From Terriglobales bacterium (GTDB lineage: Bacteria > Acidobacteriota > Terriglobia > Terriglobales > Acidobacteriaceae): 7,730 nt of DNA. Shown piece after piece: positions 1 through 5,832 of the stretch (position 1 is its first letter; each line of letters begins with the position of its first letter). The notes below the pieces were generated by a model. That model was not told the DNA's origin. It did no database searches and saw only the letters and a program-made list of their open reading frames with translations. A program made the translations under genes and the position numbers. Location of the stretch: the NCBI GenBank assembly GCA_030043575.1, contig JASHXK010000021.1, positions 1 through 7,730 of the forward strand, given 5' to 3'.

Positions 1-645
1 GCACGCACAGTTCTCATTGACACGACGCCCGACTTCCGCGAACAGGCGATTCGCGAACACATTCGCAGGATTGACGCGGTCCTCTACACGCATGGTCACG
101 CCGATCACATCCTGGGCCTGGACGATGTCAGGCCGCTGAGTTTTCCCCGGATCACCGGCGGAAGCAAGATTCCACTATTTGCCAGCGAAAACACGGCTGG
201 CGTCCTGCGCAATGTGTTTCGTTACATCTTTGACGGCGATTACAAATATGGCGGCCTGGCACAGGTTGAGCTAAAGCCCATGAACGGGCCGGTGGAACTC
301 TTCGGCGCAAGGTTCACACCCGTGCGCGTCTTGCATGGCGATGTGCCGATCGATGGCTTTCGCTTTGGCGAAGCGGCGTATCTCACGGACTTCAGCAGCA
401 TTCCGGAGGAGTCGCTGGCGCAGTTGGAAGATCTGGACATCTTGTTTCTGGATGCGCTGCGCCATCATCCTCATCCGACGCACTCTACCGTCGAGAATTC
501 GTTGAAGATCGTCGAGCGGCTGAAGCCGAAGCGAACTTATTTCACGCACATCTCCCACGACTTGCCGCACGAGGCCACGAACGCCAAGCTTCCTGACAGT
601 GTGCATCTGTCTCACGATGGCTTGAGGCTGGAGTTTGATCTGTAA
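1..645 (+). CDS. MBL-fold metallo-hydrolase (PhnP-like), 5' end missing
   Basis: The reading frame is open from the first base, so the gene begins left of the window; 214 residues plus the stop are present. The metal-binding signature THGHADH lies at partial residues 30-36 (HxHxDH, nt 88-108), preceded by IDTTPDFR, which fits the strand before the motif in this fold. Later histidine and aspartate ligands are plausible in VLHGD, YLTDFSSIP and the C-terminal THISHDLPH. This layout matches the PhnP / phosphoribosyl cyclic phosphodiesterase-like branch of the metallo-beta-lactamase superfamily, which are cytoplasmic, binuclear-metal phosphodiesterases. The true substrate cannot be read from the sequence. 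Family members are usually about 250 residues, so roughly 40 N-terminal residues are outside the window. The next gene, ribF, starts 13 nt after the stop on the same strand, suggesting co-transcription. The fold is certain; the specific activity is not. Confidence 0.9.
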   Translation, partial: ARTVLIDTTPDFREQAIREHIRRIDAVLYTHGHADHILGLDDVRPLSFPRITGGSKIPLFASENTAGVLRNVFRYIFDGDYKYGGLAQVELKPMNGPVELFGARFTPVRVLHGDVPIDGFRFGEAAYLTDFSSIPEESLAQLEDLDILFLDALRHHPHPTHSTVENSLKIVERLKPKRTYFTHISHDLPHEATNAKLPDSVHLSHDGLRLEFDL

Positions 646-658
646 GCTACGCACCACG

Positions 659-1594
659 ATGCAAGTCTTTCGCCATCTCGAGGACGTGCCAGCCGACTTC
701 GGGCCTAGCGCGGTCAGTGCAGGGAATTTCGACGGCGTGCATCGTGCACACCAGGAAGTGGTACGTCACATGACCGCGAATGCCCGATCCTTCGGAGGCA
801 AAGCGGTGGTAGTGACCTTCGAGCCGCATCCGTATCGCATCCTGCGCCCGGATGTTGCACCGAAGCTTCTGACGCCGCTGCCGGTAAAGCTCGAACTGCT
901 GGAGCAGATCGGGGTCGACGCGGTGCTGCTGCTGCCGTTTACGCGCGATCTCTCGTTGACCACGGCTGAGGACTTCGCCCGCCAGGTGCTGGTCAACGTG
1001 CTGCACGCCCGCGAAGTCCACGAAGGCTACAACTTTCACTTCGGGCATAAGGCGCAGGGCAACGTCAACACGCTTGCCGAACTGGGCAAGCAGTGCGGCT
1101 TCGAGGCCAAAGTTTATTCGGAGATGATCCTCCGCGGGTATCACGTGTCCAGCAGCCAGATTCGCCGGCTGCTTGAAGTTGGGGAGGTCAGCAGGGCTAG
1201 AGCGTTGCTGGGACGGCCATTCAGCATCGTGTCGAATCCGGGTCGAGGGCGCGGTTACGGACACAAGTACACGGTGCCGACCGTAAACCTCGCGCGTTAC
1301 GATGAGTTGGTTCCCGCCGATGGCGTCTATATCACATGGCTGCGAGTCGGTAGCGAGTGTTTTGAGGCGGTGACAAATGTCGGTAAGCGGCCGACCTTCA
1401 GAGAAGAATCATTTGCCATCGAGAGCCACCTGCTGAACTTCCATCCCATCGAGTTATCGGCAGAAACAGAACTGCAGCTGACATTTCTGAAGCGTCTGCG
1501 GCCGGAAATCAAGTTTCCTTCGGTCGAAGCGCTGCGCGAGCAGATCGCCAAAGACGTGCATAAGGCGCGAAGGTATTTTCGCCTGGAGAAGTAA
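659..1594 (+). CDS. ribF: Bifunctional riboflavin kinase / FAD synthetase RibF
   Basis: RibF phosphorylates riboflavin to FMN and then adenylylates FMN to FAD in the cytoplasm. The 311 residues match the usual family length. The N-terminal nucleotidyltransferase-like FAD synthetase domain carries GNFDGVHRAH (residues 22-31, corresponding to the family GxFDGxHxGH), TFEPHP, and SSSQIRRLLEVG followed by RARALLGRPF at the domain junction. The C-terminal riboflavin kinase domain shows GRGRGYGHKYTVPTVNL (195-211; the common GFPTANL is here TVPTVNL), PADGVY, NVGKRPTF (240-247) and the closing FLKRLRPEIKFPS segment. The ATG at 659 is chosen because MQVFRHLEDVP matches the usual start of these proteins; a TTG at 635 in the same frame would overlap the preceding gene by 11 nt and adds only eight unconvincing residues. 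No strong Shine-Dalgarno is visible. It probably shares a transcript with the upstream hydrolase and ends at the terminator at 1612-1630. Confidence 0.96.
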   Translation: MQVFRHLEDVPADFGPSAVSAGNFDGVHRAHQEVVRHMTANARSFGGKAVVVTFEPHPYRILRPDVAPKLLTPLPVKLELLEQIGVDAVLLLPFTRDLSLTTAEDFARQVLVNVLHAREVHEGYNFHFGHKAQGNVNTLAELGKQCGFEAKVYSEMILRGYHVSSSQIRRLLEVGEVSRARALLGRPFSIVSNPGRGRGYGHKYTVPTVNLARYDELVPADGVYITWLRVGSECFEAVTNVGKRPTFREESFAIESHLLNFHPIELSAETELQLTFLKRLRPEIKFPSVEALREQIAKDVHKARRYFRLEK

Positions 1595-1611
1595 TCTGCG
1601 ACTGCCCACTA

Positions 1612-1630
1612 GCTGGCACCAGCGTTTTTT
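1612..1630 (+). terminator. Short rho-independent terminator after ribF
   Basis: An inverted repeat GCTGG (1612-1616) / CCAGC (1619-1623) is followed one base later by six T (1625-1630). With a workable tetraloop (GCAC) only four base pairs remain, so the stem is short, but the position 18 nt after the ribF stop and the uninterrupted T run support termination of the hydrolase-ribF transcript. Confidence 0.55.
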
Positions 1631-1636
1631 CTCAGT

Positions 1637-1666
1637 TTGACTGTTGATTCTAATGTGGAGTATCTT
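1637..1666 (+). promoter_or_regulatory. Candidate promoter of the toxin-antitoxin operon
   Basis: TTGACT at 1637-1642 and TATCTT at 1661-1666 with an 18-nt spacer resemble a sigma70-type promoter. Transcription would start about 1673, leaving only a few bases before the antitoxin ATG at 1679, so the message would be nearly leaderless. The -10 element lies inside a perfect palindrome, consistent with autoregulation. No experimental support is available from sequence alone. Confidence 0.5.
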
Positions 1667-1671
1667 CCACA
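1654..1671. promoter_or_regulatory. Palindromic operator candidate over the antitoxin promoter
   Basis: TGTGGA (1654-1659) and TCCACA (1666-1671) are perfect inverted repeats separated by GTATCT. The palindrome overlaps the proposed -10 hexamer and ends eight bases before the antitoxin start. Ribbon-helix-helix antitoxins typically bind such short palindromes with or without their toxin to repress their own operon; assigning this site to that role is inference from position and symmetry. Confidence 0.55.
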
Positions 1672-1678
1672 ATATGGA

Positions 1679-1906
1679 ATGATCCAGGTTGTATTGGATG
1701 CTGAGTTACTTCGCGCCGCAAATGGAGCTGCCCAACGGGCGCGAGTAAACCGCTCTGCTCTAATTCGAGAAGCCCTTCGCGAATACTTAGAACGCCTGAC
1801 GACGCGTGAGATCGAGGCGCGTGACCGGCGCGGTTATAGAAGGCATCCAGACTCCGTCCGTGGTGCGGAACTGTGGGAACAGGTGGCATCGTGGCCGGAA
1901 CCATAG
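1679..1906 (+). CDS. Ribbon-helix-helix antitoxin (MazE/CopG type)
   Basis: A 75-residue protein. The start MIQVVLD is a typical RHH beta strand, followed by helix A (LLRAANGAAQRAR) and helix B (RSALIREALREYLERL) up to about residue 40. The charged tail, residues 41-75, contains REIEARDRRGYRRHP and two tryptophans (W66, W72) and would be the toxin-neutralising part. The ATG at 1679 is preferred: an in-frame TTG at 1637 lies within the proposed -35 element and the GTG at 1655 within the operator, and residues added by either do not look like RHH sequence. The stop overlaps the start of the MazF-type toxin gene by 16 nt in another frame, the classic toxin-antitoxin arrangement. The protein should bind DNA as a dimer, block the toxin and repress the operon. 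Confidence 0.88.
   Translation: MIQVVLDAELLRAANGAAQRARVNRSALIREALREYLERLTTREIEARDRRGYRRHPDSVRGAELWEQVASWPEP
1881..1886 (+). promoter_or_regulatory. Ribosome binding site that fixes the toxin start
   Basis: AGGTGG lies four bases before the GTG at 1891, inside the end of the antitoxin gene. It supports that GTG as the toxin start over the in-frame GTG at 1873, and suggests the toxin is translated in coupling with the antitoxin. Confidence 0.6.
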
Positions 1907-2217
1907 GGCGTGGAGAAGTCCGCCTCTACCGCTTTCCTCGGCCTAGCAAGCAAAGGCCGGTGGTCGTGCTCACCAGAGATAGCGCTATCAGCTATCTGTC
2001 CGCTATCACAGTGGCGCCAGTTACCTCCACAATTCGTGGGGTGCCGTCCGAAGTGCTCCTAACCGAGGATGACGGAATGAAAGAAAGGTGCGCCATCAAC
2101 CTGCATAACCTCGTGACCGTCTCCAAGGTGCATATGGGACGCCGGATAGCAATGCTGAGTTCGGAACGCCTCAGGGAGATCTGCGCAGCGCTCGGTTTTG
2201 CGCTCGGTTGCGGGTAA
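1891..2217 (+). CDS. MazF-type endoribonuclease toxin
   Basis: A 108-residue PemK/MazF-family toxin, expected to cleave mRNA at short specific sequences and arrest growth when the antitoxin is degraded. The N-terminal GRGEVRLYRF is followed by KQRPVVVLTRD (20-30) and VAPVTSTIRG (41-50). Arg22 and the Thr45/Ser46 pair occupy the positions of the catalytic Arg and Thr of characterised MazF proteins. DDGMKERCAINLHNL is the conserved loop and strand before the C-terminal helix (SSERLREICAAL). Full length for the family with no frame disruption, so it is probably active. GTG start chosen from the ribosome binding site at 1881-1886 and from where family similarity begins; it overlaps the antitoxin gene by 16 nt. 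The cleavage sequence cannot be predicted from what is visible. Confidence 0.92.
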   Translation: MAGTIGRGEVRLYRFPRPSKQRPVVVLTRDSAISYLSAITVAPVTSTIRGVPSEVLLTEDDGMKERCAINLHNLVTVSKVHMGRRIAMLSSERLREICAALGFALGCG

Positions 2218-2294
2218 GTCTTGAGAACTATCGAAGCACGATCTGGTTTGCGCCCTGGTCTCTAACCTGATAACTTTTGCCAATACCTCAAAAC

Positions 2295-2888
2295 ATGATG
2301 AAAGCTATTCTTGTTCTGCTCTGCTGCGTCGTGGCTTGGCCGCTATCAGCCCAGGTTTCCACCGACAGTCCCGTTGATGTACTGCGCCAGCCTGGCGGCT
2401 GGGAAAAAATGGTCTTCATTGGCGGCGGTACTACGGTCGACAGCACGCCCAGCGGTCAAAATCTTGTCGTGGGATTTCGCCTGGGGCGGATTATGACCGA
2501 GGAACATGGTCCGGGGATCCTACGCGGCACCTTCGAACTGGCCGGCGATGTGATTCCGCTCGACGAGTATTGGATCAATGGCGGCCAGTACTCCGGCGGC
2601 ATCGATCCCGTCGTCTTCAAGTGGAACTTCACTAGTGGCGACAAGGTGGCGCCGTATTTTGCCGCGGTGGGGGGGGCGCTGTTCAGCCACCACAACCTGC
2701 CGCCGGGCGATACCTCGCAGATCAACTTCACCAGCGGCCCCGAGATTGGCGCGCAGATCTTCGGCAAGGGAAGAAATTCCTGGGACATCATGCTCAAGGC
2801 CTACCACCTGTCCAATGCATCGATCGGCAATCACAATCCGGGGCTGAACGCCAATATCCAAGTCATGCTGGGATACACCTGGCATTAG
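2295..2888 (+). CDS. PagL-like lipid A 3-O-deacylase (acyloxyacyl hydrolase), outer membrane
   Basis: A 197-residue protein with a signal peptide MMKAILVLLCCVVAWPLSA, cleaved near A19-Q20. The body alternates short hydrophobic strands with polar turns, as in an eight-stranded outer-membrane beta barrel, and the last strand ends LGYTW. The C-terminal motif YHLSNASIGNHNPGLN (170-185) is the PagL signature: His171 and Ser173 correspond to the catalytic His and Ser, with SNA and NPG conserved. PagL enzymes remove the 3-O-linked acyl chain from lipid A, altering envelope properties. The residue that would align with the catalytic Glu of Pseudomonas PagL appears to be Asn185; many PagL-family relatives show NPG(I/L)N here, so activity is uncertain. 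A run of eight G (2669-2676) lies in the coding region. The ATG at 2295 was chosen because it directly begins the signal peptide; ATG 2298 is equally possible. Confidence 0.85.
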   Translation: MMKAILVLLCCVVAWPLSAQVSTDSPVDVLRQPGGWEKMVFIGGGTTVDSTPSGQNLVVGFRLGRIMTEEHGPGILRGTFELAGDVIPLDEYWINGGQYSGGIDPVVFKWNFTSGDKVAPYFAAVGGALFSHHNLPPGDTSQINFTSGPEIGAQIFGKGRNSWDIMLKAYHLSNASIGNHNPGLNANIQVMLGYTWH

Positions 2889-2930
2889 TGCTCGTGATCG
2901 AGCAGTGATCCCAGGGGCCGGTGCCCTTGT
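2889..2930 (+). terminator. Tandem hairpins after the PagL-like gene
   Basis: Directly after the stop codon lies a perfect hairpin TGCTCG (2889-2894) / CGAGCA (2899-2904) with loop TGAT. A second stem follows, AGGGGC (2913-2918) / GCCCTT (2923-2928) with loop CGGT and one G-T pair, then TTGT. There is no long T run, so this is only a candidate transcription end or mRNA 3' stabiliser. Confidence 0.4.
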
Positions 2931-2975
2931 CTTGCCGGCGAAGCAGCATTTTACGGATGCCGATTGCCTGCCACC

Positions 2976-2988
2976 GGAGTTATACTCC
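2976..2988 (+). promoter_or_regulatory. Candidate -10 element inside a small palindrome, response regulator gene
   Basis: TATACT (2981-2986) resembles a -10 hexamer and sits within the inverted repeat GGAGT-TAT-ACTCC (2976-2988). A start site near 2993 would leave about ten bases before the ATG at 3003. No convincing -35 is seen at the right distance (TTGCCT at 2964 is only 11 nt upstream), so the promoter assignment is weak. Confidence 0.35.
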
Positions 2989-3002
2989 TGAGAACCATCC
3001 CT

Positions 3003-3386
3003 ATGAATGCCTCTCTTTCCGAGCAGCCGATCGTTCTTTGTATTGACGATGCCGAGATAGCCCTGCGCGTTCGCAAGCTCCTGCTGACGAACGCCGGATA
3101 TTCCGTCATCACCGCGGCTTCAGGAGGCGAAGGGTTGGAGCTCTTCAAGGAAAATCCAGTTGATCTGGTGATTGCCGATCACTTCCTTTCGGATAAGACG
3201 GGAGCCGAGATTGCCCGGGAAATGAAACAGTTCAAACCTCAGGTTCCGATCCTGATCGTATCGGCAGCGTCGGAAGCGCCAAACGATCTGCAGTTTGCCG
3301 ACGGTTTTCTCTCCAAGGGCGAAGGCCCGGACAATCTTCTAGCGGCAATCGCTGACCTGCTCCACCGCGAGAATTCCGTGCAGTAG
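3003..3386 (+). CDS. Stand-alone receiver-domain response regulator
   Basis: 127 residues forming a single CheY-like receiver domain and no output domain. The acidic pocket is Asp15-Asp16 (CIDD), the phosphoacceptor is Asp59 (LVIADHFLSD), the switch Ser/Thr is Ser87 (ILIVSAAS) and the conserved lysine is Lys105 (FLSKGEG). All key residues are present, so it should be phosphorylated by a histidine kinase and act through protein contacts. No kinase is encoded nearby, so the partner is elsewhere. Single-domain regulators of this kind are very common in Acidobacteriota and often serve phosphorelays. The ATG at 3003 is chosen because the receiver fold begins at IVLCIDD; a TTG at 2964 in frame would add 13 residues that do not fit. 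It converges with the permease gene, with 31 nt between the two stop codons. Confidence 0.9.
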   Translation: MNASLSEQPIVLCIDDAEIALRVRKLLLTNAGYSVITAASGGEGLELFKENPVDLVIADHFLSDKTGAEIAREMKQFKPQVPILIVSAASEAPNDLQFADGFLSKGEGPDNLLAAIADLLHRENSVQ

Positions 3387-3417
3387 GCGGGACCCTGGTG
3401 ATCGGGCGACGGCCGTC

Positions 3418-5439
3418 TCATCTGCCTGCGGGTTTTTGGGCAGCTTCCATCTCCAGGCGGTGGGTCGACTCGCTGACCAACAGTATCAGCGGCAAGCCAG
3501 AGTTGCGCTGGATGGTTTCCCAGTAGCGCACAAGAATGGAGTAGACCAGCAAACCAGTCTCCCCTTCACCGAAGAAGAGATATTCCAGCGACTGCCGCAT
3601 GAGCGGGCGGTGCGTCAGGCCAAGCACGATGCTGATGGGATCGAGCAGCTCGCTGATGTAGGCGATGGAATTGGCTAATGCGACTGCGCCTGTCACGTTG
3701 ATCACAAAATCTTCGCCTTCGCGAAACACCCGCAGCGACAGGGGCGAAAGAAAATCGCTGCGGTTGTCCATGAGGGTTACAAACAGGTACGCCAACGGCC
3801 CATTTACCTGGTAATGTTCCCGCACTTTGGCCGATGTCAGCTTCCGATGAGCCGGTGAATCTACGCGGACTGGGATGAGGTTCACCTTCTTCCCCTGGAT
3901 CGATTGCCAGACTTCAGCAGAAGCCGCATCCGCAAAGGTTACTTCGGAGACGCGCATCTCGGTCGACCGGATGATGCGGCTGAGGGCGCTGGCGGTGAGC
4001 AGCAGAAAAATAAAAATGCTGGCTACGATCGCTCCATCCGGACGTTCAATGATGTTGGTGATGGTAGTGTAGAGGAACATCACGCTGACTAGCAGGAAGT
4101 AGAATGACAGCAGGTAATTCTGCGGCCTGTGCAGGCTCGCCTCCTGCCACAGGGAGACCGTGACGGCCACAGCCGCCGAGAGCATCAGCACCAGCACACC
4201 GGTGGCGTAAGCGCCGCCTTGCGCCGTGACCGACGCGCGAAAGGCGAGCGTCACAAATACGTCCAGTATAAGCAGTACCAGCACCAGCGGCCGTTGATAG
4301 GCGACCCACTCCGGCGCCATGCCATAACGCGGCAGATAGCGTGGAATCAGGTTCAGCAGCCCGGCCATCGCCGAGGCGCCCGCGAACCACAGGATCAGGA
4401 TCGTGGAAATGTCATAGACCGTTCCAAAAGCGTTGCCCAAGTACAGGTGCGCGAGATAGGCGATTGCTCTTCCATCAGCCGGGCCGCCCACCCGGTACGC
4501 GCTCGCGGGGATCAGCACCGACGCCGCGAAGCTTGAGAGCAGCAGCATCACGCTCATGATGACCGCAGCCGACAGCAGCAGCTTACGTGTCGCACGCACT
4601 CGTCCGGGAATGGTCTCTTCTGTTTTGCCGGGATCGGCGCCGTTCACCAGCGGCATCACGGAAACGCCGGTTTCAAATCCGCTGAGGCCGAGAGCCAGCT
4701 TAGGGAAAATGAGCGCCGAGGCGATGAAAATGCCGGTCCAGTCAGGCTTGATGGCAAAAATCGCGCGCCGCCAGATGTGCAGCAGGTCAAAGTGGAGGAG
4801 GATTTTTCCTCCGCACCACAGCAGCACGATCAGGTTCAAAAAGAGATACGGAACCGCAATGAAGCTGGCCACACGTATGGCTTCCCGGAAACCCGCGAGA
4901 AACACGATCGCCAGCAACAACAGCAGAATCAGCGTCACTCTCATGTGCGAGTCGCCGACGAAAGCGTGCAGATACTGATTGGCAACCGCGTGCTTGGCGG
5001 CGTCGGCGGCCGACAACGTCATGGTGATGACGAAGTCGGTGGCGGCAAAGCCAAGCAGGACCAGGACCAGGATTTTGCCCGTCCAGCCGGAGAATAGGTT
5101 CTCCATCAGCGCGATGGACCCTTGTCCGGCATAGGATCGCTGCGCCACTGCGGCGTAGATCGGCACGGCCCCCAGCAACGTGACGACCACCAGCACTGCG
5201 GTTGCGGGCACAGCCAGCGCGCCGGCCGCCAGCAGGGCAATGCCGGGCTGATATCCCAGGGTGGAGAAGTAATCGACGCCTGTCAGCCACAGGACGATGT
5301 ACCACGGATATGTCTTCTCATGATGGGGCGAGACGTGAGGCGAGCCGTCGCGCGAAAAAAATCGCGTCAGCCATCCCCCACGCGCTCTTGGCGCAGTCGG
5401 CAGGCGAAGTACGGTATCAGGTGGCGCTGGCGTGCTCAT
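3418..5439 (-). CDS. APC-superfamily permease with soluble C-terminal domain
   Basis: 673 residues. After a polar N-terminus, about 12 hydrophobic segments lie between residues 46 and 490. The first (PWYIVLWLTGVDYFSTLGYQPGI) and the sixth-region motif LGLSGFETGVS (250-260) are typical of the amino acid-polyamine-cation superfamily. Residues from about 491 to 673 form a soluble domain, probably cytoplasmic, containing RVDSPAHRKL and LLDPISIVLGL. Amino-acid permeases usually lack such a domain, whereas KUP- and KimA-type potassium importers in the same superfamily have one, so the substrate (amino acid or cation) is open. Start: an ATG at 5437-5439 giving MSTPAPPDTV, with a weak CTCCTGGA upstream. 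The frame stays open upstream for 35 codons, but those residues are not conserved-looking and overlap the structured leader. The stop is 31 nt from the convergent response regulator gene. Confidence 0.85.
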   Translation of the reverse strand: MSTPAPPDTVLRLPTAPRARGGWLTRFFSRDGSPHVSPHHEKTYPWYIVLWLTGVDYFSTLGYQPGIALLAAGALAVPATAVLVVVTLLGAVPIYAAVAQRSYAGQGSIALMENLFSGWTGKILVLVLLGFAATDFVITMTLSAADAAKHAVANQYLHAFVGDSHMRVTLILLLLLAIVFLAGFREAIRVASFIAVPYLFLNLIVLLWCGGKILLHFDLLHIWRRAIFAIKPDWTGIFIASALIFPKLALGLSGFETGVSVMPLVNGADPGKTEETIPGRVRATRKLLLSAAVIMSVMLLLSSFAASVLIPASAYRVGGPADGRAIAYLAHLYLGNAFGTVYDISTILILWFAGASAMAGLLNLIPRYLPRYGMAPEWVAYQRPLVLVLLILDVFVTLAFRASVTAQGGAYATGVLVLMLSAAVAVTVSLWQEASLHRPQNYLLSFYFLLVSVMFLYTTITNIIERPDGAIVASIFIFLLLTASALSRIIRSTEMRVSEVTFADAASAEVWQSIQGKKVNLIPVRVDSPAHRKLTSAKVREHYQVNGPLAYLFVTLMDNRSDFLSPLSLRVFREGEDFVINVTGAVALANSIAYISELLDPISIVLGLTHRPLMRQSLEYLFFGEGETGLLVYSILVRYWETIQRNSGLPLILLVSESTHRLEMEAAQKPAGR

Positions 5440-5685
5440 CGAATTCCAGGAGTACTTCTTCGGCGTTGTAGGTGGAAGTTGGTCAGTCCGCGGAATCGAC
5501 CACACCTGGCGCAAGAGCGCACTCTGCAAAAGAGCGAAGCACAATCTTGCGCCGGGTTTGCATGACCAAGCCGTTCCCCTGCCGTCCGTTCAGCACTCGG
5601 CTGGCGGTAAACAACGTAACTGGCGGCATTCACCAAATTCCCGTCGCTGACACCGACGTTCACACCGACAGTGGTTTTGTCGGGA
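5440..5685 (-). promoter_or_regulatory. Candidate structured 5' leader of the permease gene
   Basis: Read on the minus strand this stretch contains several perfect stems. A 9-bp pair GGCGCAAGA / TCTTGCGCC (plus coordinates 5508-5516 and 5545-5553) encloses a 28-nt loop with an internal CGCTC/GAGTG helix. Before it lies a nested set: GTTT/AAAC, ACC/GGT, AGCCG/CGGCT and TGCTG/CGGCA (one G-U pair) around AACGGA, in about 5552-5615. Near the proposed transcript start is CCGACA / TGTCGG (5665-5670 and 5678-5683). The segment GGCAGGGGAACGG recalls part of the c-di-AMP (ydaO) riboswitch, which controls potassium transporters, but the hallmark GGTGAAT and GTCAGCTAAC segments are not present in the right order. 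I therefore call it an unassigned structured leader. It could instead act at the DNA level. Confidence 0.4.
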
Positions 5686-5691
5686 GTATAG
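5686..5691 (-). promoter_or_regulatory. Candidate -10 element for the permease leader
   Basis: On the minus strand TATACT lies here, flanked upstream by the palindrome AGTAC-GCT-GTACT (plus 5690-5702). No good -35 is found 16-18 nt upstream. If used, it gives a leader of roughly 240 nt starting just at the CCGACA/TGTCGG hairpin. Confidence 0.3.
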
Positions 5692-5766
5692 TACAGCGTA
5701 CTGCGCATCCAGTGGACGCTGTGCCTGACTATGGAGTGGTGGAGCGCGGCTGCTGCAGGCACATGC

Positions 5767-5772
5767 GATAAT
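5767..5772 (+). promoter_or_regulatory. Candidate -10 element of the tRNA gene
   Basis: GATAAT matches five of six TATAAT positions and lies 18 nt before the first base of the tRNA, a usual distance. No matching -35 element is seen, so this is tentative. If real, the truncated tRNA locus retains its native promoter. Confidence 0.3.
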
Positions 5773-5790
5773 TCGGAGTGTGTCTCCTGT

Positions 5791-5832
5791 GGCCCTGTAG
5801 CTCAGATGGATAGAGCAGCGGTTTCCTAAGCC
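5791..5832 (+). tRNA. Truncated tRNA-Arg(CCT): 5' half only
   Basis: The segment has acceptor 5' strand GGCCCTG, the TA linker, a D arm GCTC-AGATGGATA-GAGC, and the anticodon arm GCGGT-TTCCTAA-GCC with anticodon CCT in a proper seven-base loop (U33, two A after the anticodon). The 3' strand of the anticodon stem should read GCCGC to pair with GCGGT, but the sequence turns to GCCAA and then loses all tRNA character. There is no variable loop, no GGTTCGA T arm and no CAGGGCC acceptor 3' strand anywhere downstream in the window. It is therefore a broken gene or one half of a recombination site, not a functional tRNA by itself. tRNA-Arg(CCT) reads AGG only, which tRNA-Arg(TCT) may also read, so loss can be tolerated. 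Group I introns occur in this tRNA in some bacteria, but no intron core was seen. Confidence 0.85.

Noticed and set aside
4046..5305. Several long open frames overlapping the permease gene on both strands
   Set aside because: They are low-complexity, Arg/Gly/Gln-rich shadows produced by GC-rich codons of the permease.
5440..5690. c-di-AMP (ydaO) riboswitch upstream of the permease
   Set aside because: One segment resembles the class, but the invariant GGTGAAT and GTCAGCTAAC regions are missing from the right positions. Kept only as an unassigned structured leader.
5436..5762. Open frame of 108 codons on the minus strand upstream of the permease
   Set aside because: The translation has no recognisable motif, overlaps the permease start and coincides with the structured leader.
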